A stretch of 64,000 nucleotides of DNA from Sordaria brevicollis (taxonomy: Eukaryota > Ascomycota > Sordariomycetes > Sordariales > Sordariaceae). The notes beneath the pieces are model-generated. The model worked only from the letters and a program-made list of their open reading frames with translations, ran no database searches and was not told where the DNA came from. Positions 1 through 12,300 of the stretch are shown one piece after another. The stretch spans positions 2,046,001 through 2,110,000 of the forward strand of contig JAUTDP010000006.1 of assembly GCA_033439795.1 (NCBI GenBank). Reading direction: 5' to 3'. The translations under genes were made by a program, and so were the position numbers. Each line of letters starts with the position of its first letter. Position 1 is the first letter of the stretch.

Positions 1-757
1 GCAGATAGGTTCACATAGATGTATTTTTTGCACTCAGCTCTCATCGGACGTTCCTTCTCATACGCCGCATATTGCATTCAAGCTGAACCACAACATTCCC
101 GCTCGGGAAAGAAACTTCGTTCGTTAACAATATACTTTGTGGTTATAATAGTAAGATACTCATGGTTCATTATCGTCGTCCCTTTAGTTCGGCCGGTTAA
201 ACGGCGAATTCTTGTTCAATTCAACGTTGGCTTTGTATTATTTAGTGTGCCGTTGCGTATACCTTACACCTTAAAATAGGTGGTAGAGATCAATAGACAA
301 CTTCGATAGCGCGGAATAGAGGAATGATGTTGTACGCGGTTACGTTGTTTGGCGATAAAACTAGTTCTAGATAGATGTACGTTGGAAGAAGCCATGACAC
401 ATGTGTAGTGGAAATAAAGTTCAGACTAGCAGGTTTGCGGTGATCATTTCATTTCATCTCATGTTCTCTATCCCGCGCCTACAGGTACTTGTCCCGAACC
501 TGTCCCGAAACCTTCGTCAACCCTTTTCCGACGTCACGTCTCCATCCTCAAAAGCATAACCCAACGTCTCTTCCCCTTCCACTTATACTTAACACGCAAC
601 AACAAGGAATCATACGATCATGCACCCAATAAGTAAAAGTAATCGTTCTATTGACTTGACTTTAACTCGTTCATCCATGACTACCGAAAAAAAAGCTGAT
701 ATCTACAAACCCTTCTCCTCCATCCTTACTCCCTCCTCGCTATTGAGCGGTAATCAT
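1..757. other. Intergenic, downstream of the E1 gene
   Basis: No gene can be supported here. The stretch lies beyond the stop codon of the ubiquitin-activating enzyme gene and should hold its 3' untranslated region. An 86-codon open frame at 19-279 on plus resembles no protein family and is likely chance. Confidence 0.5.
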
Positions 758-3700
758 CTACCTAATCCTAGCCTTAATATAAGGAACCTCCACATCCTCC
801 CCATCCACATCCTCCGTCACCACCTCGAAGATAAGCTCCTTCTGATGCTCCGGGATCGGCTTCTTGCTGACCGACTCCACCAGCTCGCTCAACTTCAGCC
901 CGAGGCGATCCCTAAGCTTAGCGGGCGGATAGAAAGCAGCATAGAGGAGACTGACGCCGGAGCTCAACATGGAGATGGTCAGACCGCGCTTCTCAAAGTC
1001 GTCAATCAGCTCCTGCAGAGTAACGTTTTCGACCTCGAAGCGGTCCCAGATCTTGTCGAGCGAGATCTTGTCGCCGTTGGGGCCCTTGTACTCGACCTTG
1101 GGCGAGGCAATGGGCTCCGAGAAGCCGAAGAAGGGCAGGGCCAGGTTGATGAAGCCGTTCTTGTACTGCTCGATGTCGGTCTTGCCGTCGATGATCTTGT
1201 ACAGCTCGAGGATGACGAGACCGGTGACCAGGGCCGTGGTGGTGGCGATGGCGGGGATGATCTTGCCAGCGATGAACTTGGTCTTGTGACGGTCCGCAGG
1301 CTCGATCTTGTAGTTCTCGGCGCGCAGGTTGCTGGCGGCCGTGATGAAGTCGATGTGGTAGTTGGTGTCATCGTCCTTCTCGAACTCGACCACGTTGAGC
1401 TTGAAGCCGGCCAGGGTCTTGGGGTCGGGGAGCTGAGACTTAAGGTTGCCGAGCTCAGACTCGTCGTCGAAGGTAGTGTTGTTCGCGTTCGGGTCCTGTT
1501 CACATTAACATCATTCTCATACAGATTTCGTCATAAGGACTACTCACAGGCTCCTTCTCATCAGCCTGAATCTTGACGTTCGAGTCAGGCGAGAAATCAG
1601 GCACAATCATACCCTCCAAAGCCGCGAGGTAGTCAGCCTTGCTCTTGCCCTTGGCATTAATACTATAGTTGAAGGCATGGAGGTTGGTGGCAGCCTCGAG
1701 GAAGCTAAAATGGGTGGGGTTCTCGGGGTCGAACTTGAGCGGGTCAGGGGCGCGCTTGGGTCCGGACCAGAAGGGAGTGCCGGTCGAGGACACGGAGTCC
1801 TTGGGGAAGTTGTATAGCAGCTGCTGAATGGCATTGTTATACTGCTTCTCGAAGAGCATGCGGGCCCATTGGACGCAGTCCTCAAAGGTCAGCGGGCGCT
1901 CGTGCTTAAGGAAGTCCGCCAACATCTCCAGCGTCGCCTTCTCGTTGCCACCCTGCTTCAGGGTGGTCTCGAGGTAGTTAGGTTGAGTAAGGTAGAGGTT
2001 GACAGTCTCCGCAGGCTTGACGAACGAGGTCTCGAAAAGCTCACGAGCCCAAGCAATGGTGTGCTCGATCTTGTTGGGGAAACTCCTGAGAGTGCACATG
2101 GGGAAGGACTGCTCGGGAGGATCCTGAGAAGAGGAGTAAGACTCAGTGAGTCTAGGAAGGACCACTTGCGTGTTGCCCTTGGTGCCAAGAGTACCGGACT
2201 CAAGGAGAGGCTTGTGGAAGAAGACGCAGCGCCTGTCGACGTACGTTCTCGCCTCAACATTGTCCAGAGCGTTAGTGACGCCATCCAGACCCTGCCAGAA
2301 CTCCTCGTTGAAAATCTCCTCGGTCTCGGGGCTGACACGATCCTTGAGAGAAACAATGTGGCCTTCAAGGTCAGGGTTCATGGCCTGCACAGCCTTGGCT
2401 GCGCAATCACTCTTCATCTGACCAACATCCTTGGGGCGGAACAAGAACTGTCTGTTCAAGTTGGACTTCTCAATGGAGTCCATATCAGTGACAGTGATCT
2501 TGCCCTCAGGACCAGTTCCGAGACCAATCATGGCCCAGTTCTTGAGCATCTCACAGCCAATGGCGCCAGCGCCAACAAGGAACTGCTTAACGTTCGAGAT
2601 CTTCTCCTGGAACTCCTTACCAAAGACCGCAATCTGGCCGTCGTACCTGCTACCAGTGGGCGCGCAAAGCTCCTCCGTGCGCTTGAAGTTGGTGGGGAGA
2701 GCCTCGAGCGCATCGAAGTACATGAACTGCTTGATAGGGTGGAACTTGCCTGAAACAGCCTTGAGGACCTCCTGGGCAGTGAGACCACCGAAGAAAGCAG
2801 CCATGGGGCTGAGGTCACCAGTAGCCTGGTAGCTGAGTTCCTTGAGAAGCTTGTCGTCGAACTCAACCTCAACACCCTGCTGCTCAGCGAATGCCTTAGC
2901 CGAAGCAAGAACAACCTGCGCATCCTCGTCGTTCATCGGCCTTGGTAGACGTCCCTGGGACTTGGCGAAAGCGTGAAGAGCCTGGAATCCGATATGGAGC
3001 TGCTGGGGGCGATCGAACTTGGCGAAGTCGGAGATGACGAACTCGGGATCCTTGAGCGCGTTGGTGATGCTCTTGAACTCGATGGTCTTGGGCATCTTGA
3101 CCTGCTGATAAAGACCACCCTTCTTGTACTGGCCGAGCCCCGAAACGTCGCCGATGGAGAAGGTGTAGGGGCCCTTGACGGTGACCTTGCGGGGTTCGCA
3201 GCCGTTGAGACCCTCCATACCCTCGACCTCAGAGAAGGTCACATAGTCGCCATCCTCCAGTCCGTGCCTGGTCTCGTCGAGCGCAGAAACAAGACCCTCC
3301 TCGTCGATGCCAGCCACGATACCGTTGACGGGGTTCTCGCCGTTGGTGTCCATCACAGTAAACTTGTCGCCGAAGTCGCAGAAGATGCCGCCGAAGAGAC
3401 CGTGTGTGTTGACAGCAATGAAGTAGATGCCCTTGGAGTGGCAGTATTCGCCGACGGTGGTCTGGAGATCGGTGTTCTGGTTCGTAAGGACGACAACTTG
3501 GTACTTGTCGAACTGGGACAGGTTATCGGCGAGACTGTATGGAGCCTATGGTTAACTATAACGCCCTCATAGACCACCCTTCCTCGTATTCCCAACATAC
3601 CTTGGCGACTGGTGAATATGAACGGGGGTATAAGCGTTGAGCTCAGCAACGCGAGGGGCGGTGACCTGGTCGCGAGGCTTGCCGACATCCTCGGGGTGGA

Positions 3701-4282
3701 GGAAGAACTGGGCAGAGAGGTCGGCCCAGGCGGCGGGCTCGGGGTCGTAGAGGGTGAGACTCTTGACACCAGCAAGGGCGACGTTCTTGGCGATCTCGAC
3801 GCCGAGGCCTTTGAGACCGACGATGAGGACGTTGGAGGCGCTCATGCGCTTCATGGCCTCGTGGCCCAAGACGTAGAGCTGGCGACTGTAGAGGGACTCA
3901 TCGATCTCGGCCGTGGTGCCGGCTACTGACTCGTCGACTTGCATCCTGGTGACAAGGTCGACCTCGTTGTTCTGAGTGTCCTGGAAGATGGCATCGCGAA
4001 AGTGTCAGCGGATGCAAGGCGCTTCTATAGTTTGATGTTTGTGAGACTCGAAAAGAGTTGTCATCGCATAGTCGCGTTCAAGCTTCGAGTCTCGAAGCAT
4101 AGACCTCGAAACCATCAAGCTTGCCCAACCCAGCTGTTCCAAACACAGCTATGCATGCGTGACTGACTAGCGCTAGCTACCAGCTCAAACGCACGGCGAG
4201 GTAGGCAGGGGAACAAGCAGCTATCGTCTCAAGTACTAGGTATGGGACATGTAGGTGTGGCGGGTTCCAAACTCACAGTCAT
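758..4282 (-). CDS. uba1: Ubiquitin-activating enzyme E1
   Basis: E1 adenylates the ubiquitin C-terminus with ATP, takes it as a thioester and passes it to E2 enzymes in cytosol and nucleus. I assemble four coding exons: 4282-4277, 3980-3601, 3534-1548 and 1495-758, giving 1036 residues, close to the roughly 1024 of the yeast enzyme. Visible are the N-terminal inactive adenylation half ([12 protein letters not shown]), the active-half ATP loop GAGAIGCEM near residue 450, the catalytic cysteine in [14 protein letters not shown] at about Cys609, and a C-terminal ubiquitin-fold region. The first exon encodes only Met-Thr before a 296-nt intron; an in-frame ATG at 3944 is the alternative start. 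The second intron must use the TACAG acceptor ending at 3535, because the nearer TAG acceptor shifts the frame. The family is certain; the 5' exon is inferred. Confidence 0.95.
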
Positions 4283-5572
4283 GGTTCTCTTCTTGAGGGA
4301 GATGGGCAGGTCCCCGTCTGATGCTTTGCGCTTCCCCAGCTTGACGACTGTTGATTACTTGTGCGGGCTGACCAGCAGGAGATTGCGTGCGGACTCGCGC
4401 GAGTTCGAAGGCCGAGGTTCGCGCGGGAATGATGGGGGGGTATAGCTGGATACGCGATGTGATGTGAACGTCGTGACGCAAACGAGCAAAAAGAGACACG
4501 AAACAAGTCGGTGGTTGGGTATTCGGATGCTTGATTCTCTCAAAGTTGGCGATGTTGTAGTATAAAACGAAACGCCGATGTCATGTAGTTATAGATGGTT
4601 GGATGGTGACAGCGGGAAAAAAACAACACAAAACGATCAAGCGCAAGTGCTACCTGTCACTACTTGGTATCGGGATGTCGTAGGTTCAAAAGGGTGGGTG
4701 GAAAGTGGAAATGGAAGCTGTTCGACGGCGAACGTTCGAGGGAGGAGAGGTTCGGTCAGCCCCGCCACCAGCTGTCAAGCATCAGCAAGGAGAGAACTGC
4801 GGGGAATGATGTGATGCACTGTCGTTGGCCAAGCACAGCCCGGCGACATACAAGCAGGTGCAAGTCCGTTGTACTTCTGTTAGTGCATGTGCTGCCATCC
4901 GCCGCAGCAGCTAACGCTTGTACCCCGACTGGGTCAAGTTGTCGCTCGTCAACTCTCGCCTGTCCTCGAGTCTTTTCTCGTCAAATCGGATAAACCTTCT
5001 TTTCTTGACTCATATCTCAGTGACAGAGGTCTACACCATCGTTTGGGTTCAAGTGCACTCTAGGCACATGAACGAACCATGAGGATAGCCATCGAAGCCT
5101 CGCATTATTAACAACCCGTGGGCACGGGCGAGGCGGTCATTAAGGTACTACCTAGGTACAAGCGCCAAGTACCTCTGGCGGCAAATGGTGTAAAGCATAA
5201 GCAAGTAGGGACCAACCACTTAGCGAAGAAAGCCCTTCCCGGCAGGCAATTCGAGCTTCCTTATCGGAAGCAGCCAATCACACTCACTTTTGTGTTTCAA
5301 GTACTTTTTCATATCTAAGTAGCTACTGAGGTACTTCTCCGTCGTCCTTATCGCTTAGCCTCCGTCATCAATTCTCTCCTCTGCCCATCAAGGTTCCTCC
5401 GTTACATAAACACCGTCAATATTTGTCGCGAACATCACCATGGCTGACACGCACTTAAATGGTTTGGAAAACCCCTCAAATGCCCTCTTGAGTTATCTCT
5501 ACTAGATTTCTCTTTTCCCTTGCGGGCGACAGTCTTCTTATCTTTGTATACGAGATTTGTTGAACCGCCGAG
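4283..5572. other. Intergenic: E1 promoter/leader and FKBP 3' end
   Basis: No coding gene is supported. The E1-proximal part should carry its leader and promoter and the FKBP-proximal part the FKBP 3' untranslated region. A 66-codon open frame at 5118-5318 has no recognisable features. Confidence 0.5.
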
Positions 5573-6381
5573 CTACTGAAGACCCTTAAGATATACGTCA
5601 CTATCGCATATTAGCTCGTATTCTCGTCATATGGTCGGCCGCGACACCTCGACTAAATTGGGGAGACGAAAGAAATCGGCATAGCCAAGTGAAGAAAAAG
5701 CTTACAAGATCAAATCCGCGTTCGGAGGAATGTGGCCGTGGAAACCCCTGATAAAAGAGTGTCGGGTCAGCATATTGACTTCCAGCCAGGCCAGCCTAGT
5801 ACTGGACGAGGAGAGGCTTCGATATCTGCCAGTTACAGCCATTCACATTGATGGGGGATCATGATGACTTACCGCTCTCCATATGCATAATCACTGACAA
5901 ATTGTTAGTAACTTGTTCACTCTCCCTTTGACCCATCATATCCTTTGGAAGAACTCACCTAGTAATATCCAACGTGGCCTTCTCACCAACCCTCATATCC
6001 AAAACTGCCTCGTCCCATCCTGTGCCGCCGAAGAAGCAAACATCAGCATATGTCTCCGAGACATCTTGGGAAAAGTGGACTGATAGTGTGGGCCCGTCCA
6101 CACATACCTCTGATGAGCATTCCAATTCCGATTTTCGTTTCGAAATCCCCACGACCGATCGAGGTGTCGAATCTGGATACAATGTTAGGCATCAATCCCA
6201 AGTAACGATAGAGATGAAGAGGCCGAGGAAAAGCGATGAGTGGGGAAAATACATACTGAGTTCCCTTGCCATCCGCCTGGCTCAAGTCCTTCAACCAGCC
6301 GGTATACTCGATAACAACCGTTTGGCCAGCTTGCGGTTGCGGCCCGGTGCCCTGAACGTGGGTGATCTTGTTGACGCCCAT
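5573..6381 (-). CDS. FKBP12-type peptidyl-prolyl cis-trans isomerase
   Basis: A small single-domain FK506-binding prolyl isomerase. It catalyses cis-trans isomerisation of X-Pro bonds and, as a family property, is the target of FK506 and rapamycin. Six coding exons fit: 6381-6257, 6172-6108, 6019-5959, 5893-5873, 5747-5706 and 5600-5573, giving 113 residues. Family motifs in order are EYTGWLKD, FDTSIGRGDF, GWDEAV with the pocket tryptophan, YAYGERGF, GHIPPNADL and a final FDVYLKGLQ strand. Exon 4 is only 21 nt and the last exon 28 nt. If the fifth intron is missed, the frame stops at 5704-5702 and the last strand is lost; the TAATA branch and ATAG acceptor before 5600 restore the family ending. 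The start MGVNKI matches fungal relatives. It sits close behind the E1 gene on the same strand. Confidence 0.92.
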
Positions 6382-9300
6382 TGTGCTTGTTCCTGTCGTG
6401 TGTTGGCTTCTTGATATGTTGTCTATGTTTCAGCGTAACAAGTGAGTGACCGAGCAAAGCACAAAGGGAAATCTGTCGTCAGTTGTCGGCCCCGTTCGGA
6501 TCCCCAGCTTTATATAGCTAGAGGTAGTTACCTCAACAAGTGCGTGGCCTGTTCTTTTCTCCAATATCCGCTTTTAGGCGCTTGTGTTCTTTCCCAACTT
6601 GCTCACTTACCCAAACCAAGCAATCTCAAACCAACTGATATTTCCCGATCACGATCTGACTTTAGTCTCCAGATTAATATTTTTGTCGATGGATCTCGTC
6701 GATCCTTTCCGATCGTCTTCCCTCTATCCTTACTAGCTCACAGCTAGTGAATGCTAGATTTCTCGGCCGAATAGGACCCTAGTTCAGTCTAGACACTGGA
6801 AGAATGCCGAGTGACCGATTTCCTTTAAGCCAAGAGTGGATAGGGGATGCTTTGTGTGCTGAAGAAAAAGGTGTGTGTGCGGATCGAAAAGCCTAGCGTG
6901 GTGTGATGAGAGGTCCCTGGTGCCGATAAGGTGATGGTCAAGCCAGATGTGTGAAGAAGGCTTTGTCAGCGCTGAGCTAACTCGGGGACTTGGCCGTTCA
7001 CCGAAAACCACACACACACAGACTGGCGGAACTTCCTGATGTTTCTCGAAGCGAATGGTGAGAATGATTTCGCTGATGTGACGTGACCTGGGGGACACAT
7101 GAACCAGATCTCGATCGCGTGGAGTCCCTCAAAGGCCGGATCCGTTCTTCTCTGGAGCCTAAACAACGTTCCGTAAACTATCCGAGTCAAGGCTAACCTG
7201 ACCTAAACTTTCAACTCGACGAACTAGGGGACCAGGGGACCAGGGAATCCTCAGGTGACAAGGACAAGGTAGGATGCCAGGAACGACGAGTCCAACGGCG
7301 TGACTCGGTAACCCCACGGGGACAGATCCGGGCACCGGGTGAGCCAAGGTAGGGACCCGAAACAACGTAGCTATGCCTGGAAGCCTGTGATAGTGATTGT
7401 GATGCTAGGCAGCGCCGGGTTTGGCAACCTAAGGGGTGTGGAGATGAGGCACGACGACGTCAGATTTTTTTTCTTCTTCCTCTCGCTAGCTCGGAAAGAG
7501 TCTGGTGCCGAAGGAGGATTCCGACTTGGAACAGGCCAAGGAGATGACCGAGTAAGGGCTGATGAACTTGGGTCAGAAAAGGGAAGGTGTTGAGAACGAT
7601 GTCCGAAAATGGGTTGCTGTTGGTTTGGCGTTTTTGTGATTAAATGTGAACGAATGAAGAAGAAAGGAGAGAACGCCGGTGAAAGAGAGGAGTGTGATGA
7701 GGATCGACCCATTTAAAGGAAGCCGAGAAGAAGCCAACCTGAACCGAGACAAGTGGGAACTAGAAACAGGTGGCGCTTGCTCACCGTTGTATCATTGAGG
7801 TTTGAACTGGAGTGTACCTTCCAAATGATGTTGATCTCGGAAGTGATCGTTGGAAAGGAGCTACCCTTACCTACCACTTGGATAGGATGGTCGGGTTCAA
7901 GTGCTCGTTGGGAGTCGCGTACCTTCCCGCGGGGTTTGTTGATGACTCGTAGATCTCTCTTGCATACAATGCGGTAACTGACATATGTGGTCTAAGATTC
8001 CCTTCCTTTAACAATCCGAATTCGGACCGGGATAGCGTGTATCTTGCCGCGGAGGCGGTAAAGTGGATGTAGCCTTGACTCTCGATTTCGAGCCTCGCAT
8101 GTCCCGTGGTACAGTCTTCTACCGGTAACAATGAGGCTTGCAAGGGTGCAGTTGACGGCTAACAGCCAAAGGGCCGTTAGTCTTTTACACCACCTAGACA
8201 GATATCAATCTCGTAGTTGGATTCCCGCAGATGATGTGTGATCTGGATTAGTGAATCGGGGTTGAGGGAGGATGGTTGTCGAAAAGGTGACAGGCTGTGC
8301 CAACAGACACCTCGTGTGGTGAATGTCGAAGGCTTGGGACTTGGGAGTAGGACGACCAGCAAATCTGCCATAGGTGAGATGCTGGCAGAGCCTGACCGAA
8401 TACATCTAGGGATATCAGCTGTGAAGACAGATTGACGAGCCAAACACCATGGTCCTCCTGACAACAGCCTCTGAAGTTTATCCGGTCACTTACAGGACGC
8501 CAATATCACAAAAGAAATTCCATCACATTTCCTCCAAGATGGTTGATGACCGACCGAGATAGCTCGATCTCGGATGACTGCTTTAGGCCCCCTGTCTTTA
8601 TGCATTTCCGCATCTTGATGCAAGGCAAGCAAGTCAGATCTGGGACGGGATGCGGCAGGATTTCATCCGCAGACTAGTTTCTCTTTGAAAGCTTCGAATC
8701 GCATTCGTCCGCAGATATCACTTCTGGCGGGTTCTCCACGAGCCTTTCTGCAGCGCATCTCTCAACGGTTCTTCCTTCGTCAAATCCATTATCGACGAAG
8801 AGGATTGCTAGGACTGACATGAGTTTGCGCCCTGACACACGCCAACAACGCCATTGTCTCTTGCAAGCCGTTGCCCATGCTTATGGCTGCAGGACCGCTG
8901 ATTCATGATGGATTGTAATTGTCTGGAATGAGAAACGTGCAGAGTTTATGGTCTCAAGCCCATGTCCCAAACCGACCCAAATCCGTGGAAGGATGGTTGA
9001 AGAATTAACTGGTACACTCGACGAAAAAGTGCCCCCATATTCGCTCTGCACAACACATTGCAAGAACCCTGTACTACGTTATCGTCCCCTGGCGTTTAAC
9101 CCGCGCACATGGTAGATGACACATCACATTATCTGTTGGGAATAGCAACCGATCTGCGAATAGAGGCATGGGGCTGCTCCTATCGTAGAAGAACTTTTTG
9201 TAAACGGTGAGAAATCAGGCTTTGATTCGCTCTGTTTCTCGCTGTGTTTTCCTTTGCGACAGAGCTCGACTTGATGTGGTGTGAAGACGGCCGAGATGCA

Positions 9301-12300
9301 CGGTATCTTGTGGTATGTGAACCGAGCAAGAAGGAAGTGATAGCCGACAAGTGATGTTGTGCAATGAATCGACTACATTGCAATGCTGAGCAAGGCCACG
9401 CAAGTTGTTGCCGTGGTGGTGTTGGCACAAGCCTACCCGTTAGGTGTCCAGCATGCACAGGCTTAGGGCATGAAATTTCTGGGAGATCCCTTGCCCTTCC
9501 TCGCTTTCACCGTTGTCTTATATAAAGGACAACGTGTGATTGCAGCGTACAATAGCAAACATGATGAGTGGTCCCGGCAACTGGCATGCTGAACTGGGGA
9601 GGGCGAATCGAGGACGTGTGGCCGGATACAAGTTGAGATCCCCGAAGTGACGAATGGGACAGGCCTCGTGGATCGCCTCACTTCTTTCTTGCCTTTGCGC
9701 CGTTCAGATCGGTAACCAAGCAGTCTGAAATGCGTCGAAAGTTGCTTTGTCCACCAGAAATGACTTGAACTCCGCCCGGTGTCAAGATACGAAGATGCGA
9801 TCAGCCGTTGGGTCCAGGATCGAACTAGCCCTGATACGGTAGCCATCCGTCCAAGCCTGTCTTTTCGCACAGAAAGGCCGATTAGAGTTATAAATCAGTT
9901 TACTCTGGGAGTTGCTGGTTACTCTGTATTTTACGCGGGTAGTGACTTTCACCTGACAGTCGTTGACCGCGAGGACTTGGTGTTGCGCAACAAAACGAGG
10001 GTCTGCCGCCTTGCAAGACTTGACTCCGGATACCGCCACTTTCAGCCTATCACCGGGACGGGGTAGCTGAACTCAGTATGTGGTGTCAGTGTTGCAGTTC
10101 GGGCGATGGCAGGGACTGTGTCTCGATCTGCGCGACCATGAACTGCTTGTCTTGTGATAATGGCGGTAACGTTTTCTGTTCCCGGGACAGATCAGTAAGC
10201 AGACCAGCCAAAGCGCGGGATGAGCAGCGAACAGAAGACAAGTGATGGATGTAGCAACTGTACCCGAACTCGTCAAAGAAGCAGCTATCCGGGATTCTGG
10301 ATCATGGTGTCGACAATCCTTACATTGTTTTTCCACTTTAGCCTCTCCGGGGTGGCTGTTCTCAACTCTGGAGTGATGGTCAGAAGCGGAGCGACTGGAC
10401 TGAGAGTGTTTTGCTCACATCAAATTGAATCGGTGACGGATGCCATCGTCACTTCAACTGGAGCATCCAGAAATGGTGCGTAACAATTGGCCCAGACCTT
10501 TCTTTTGGCCTTCAATGATTTCTGTCTCAGTTTGGACGGCTCGAGTGACAACGTCGGTCGCAATCGTTCAGTCCTCCGCCTTGCTGGACGAAAACCAGTG
10601 ATGGCTGACAAATATCACAAAGCGATATAGTTGTGACAGCGCTGGCATTATTGGCCGTGCGGAAAGTTGAAGTGAACATGGAAACTTTCTGAAGTCGAGC
10701 TGGCCGTTGGTGATTCAACACTTGGATGACCATCCGATCGGGTTGGAACCATACCGAATTCCCGAACCTCAATGATTTGGGTGTAAAGTCAACTATAGGT
10801 TTGGGCTGCACTGTAGTGAGGCTCAATTGATCACGCTGTGATTGTCGACTTCTCATCACCTGTTGGTACCGGGCAACTGGCAAGGAGTACCAGCAAGAAA
10901 TCCATTCCCGTGGTGGGTAAGTAGTTGAAGAAGCATGGACACTCGCCCGTCAGCCTCGGTAGACAGCTGAAACAGATGATCGCAAAAACCTACTGCGCTC
11001 TCACTAGCCACCGCATGGCAGTTACTTGGAATGCTGAGCCTCGCAATCGGTTTCAAGAACCCCTGAGGATCGTAGGATGTCTCGTGGGAGGGAAGCTTTT
11101 GAGACGAGGGCAGGATGACTGGAGAAGAGCCTCACTGGCCATACCAGGACGTGTTTATCTTGTCGCAAACAAGACGGCACAGATATTGATGAAGAGAATA
11201 ACCGCGGGAACAACCCAGGGAGCGGCGCGGAATCGCTCTCACTCATTTGCCGGACCACGGTCAAGTCCGGATGGTCAGCCGAAATGGCTACTATGCCATA
11301 TTATGCCCGCAATATAGGAGCAGCGAGCATGTTGCCTCGTAGTGTAATTAATCCGTGTGAAAGGGGGAACAATGTATGGCGATCCAGGAGGCAGATGGCA
11401 CATTGTCTTGTGTTGGCTGCAACATTTCCAAATGAGCAACAGTTGCGGAGGATGCGAACTAGTAATTCTTGGACAGCAAACTGCTCCGAAGTTATCGCCA
11501 AAAGGGAAGAAGGGGTATCATGGACGTGCCAAAAGCGGCCAGAACGGTTGAAGATCAGCAACGGCTTGGGCTCGTGGCCCCCCGCTAGTCGTGGTCGCAT
11601 GAAGAACAAGGGACGGGCTTTGACAAGCTGCGAGGGTGAAAGAGGCTTGAAAAGTTTGGACGGAGGGGCAGAGTGCTCTCGGGTGGCAGGCTGGGCGTAC
11701 AAGGAACGGAGTATAAGGCTTGATATAGAAAAAAACCGAAGAACAGACACGAGGTGGGACCGTTTTTTCGCCGCCGTTTCGTTTCCCTTGCAATCTTGGG
11801 TCTTGAAGAAACACTCGTGGCATGGTCAAGGTCTGTTTCGTTCCAACGCTGGTGGTCTCTGCTTTGTTTCTAGCTAGATTATGAGGTCAATATTTCGGTT
11901 TGACGTGTGGTGAGCATGCCATGCCATGCCATAGACACGCTCTGCATGAAGAATTCTCCTGACAAGTGAAAGAGCTGATTTCCGGGTTTGAGGCTCTTCC
12001 TGTGCTGATAAAGAAATGGCCGTTTCAATGTTTCAGTGGAAGGGGGCAGTGCCACTTCTTTAGCCCAGTGAACGAGACTGTCGCGGTGTTGGCCATGTTT
12101 TCGAAGTCTCGATGATCTTGTTTAAAATCACCAACCCTCCTTGTTGGCGGATAAGACCATAATGGCACCCGGCCATGGCACACGACCGGCATATAGATTG
12201 TACAACGACACTGGCAGTGGTGAAAAGGGTCATGATATTTGGTAAATTGATCCAGTTGGTTCCACGGCAAGAAAAGACGGGCGGCCCAACATTCTTATTT

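Noticed and set aside
620..1576. 318-codon plus-strand open frame
   Set aside because: It lies antisense to the last E1 exon, whose protein matches the family; the plus frame is Leu/Val/Asp-rich shadow sequence.
3546..3600. Shorter 55-nt version of the E1 intron ending in CATAG
   Set aside because: It has clean GT-AG ends but shifts the frame; the acceptor 11 nt later (TACAG) restores it and gives the expected E1 sequence.
11284..11877. 197-codon plus-strand open frame
   Set aside because: No family features, and antisense frames of similar length overlap it, so it looks like chance.
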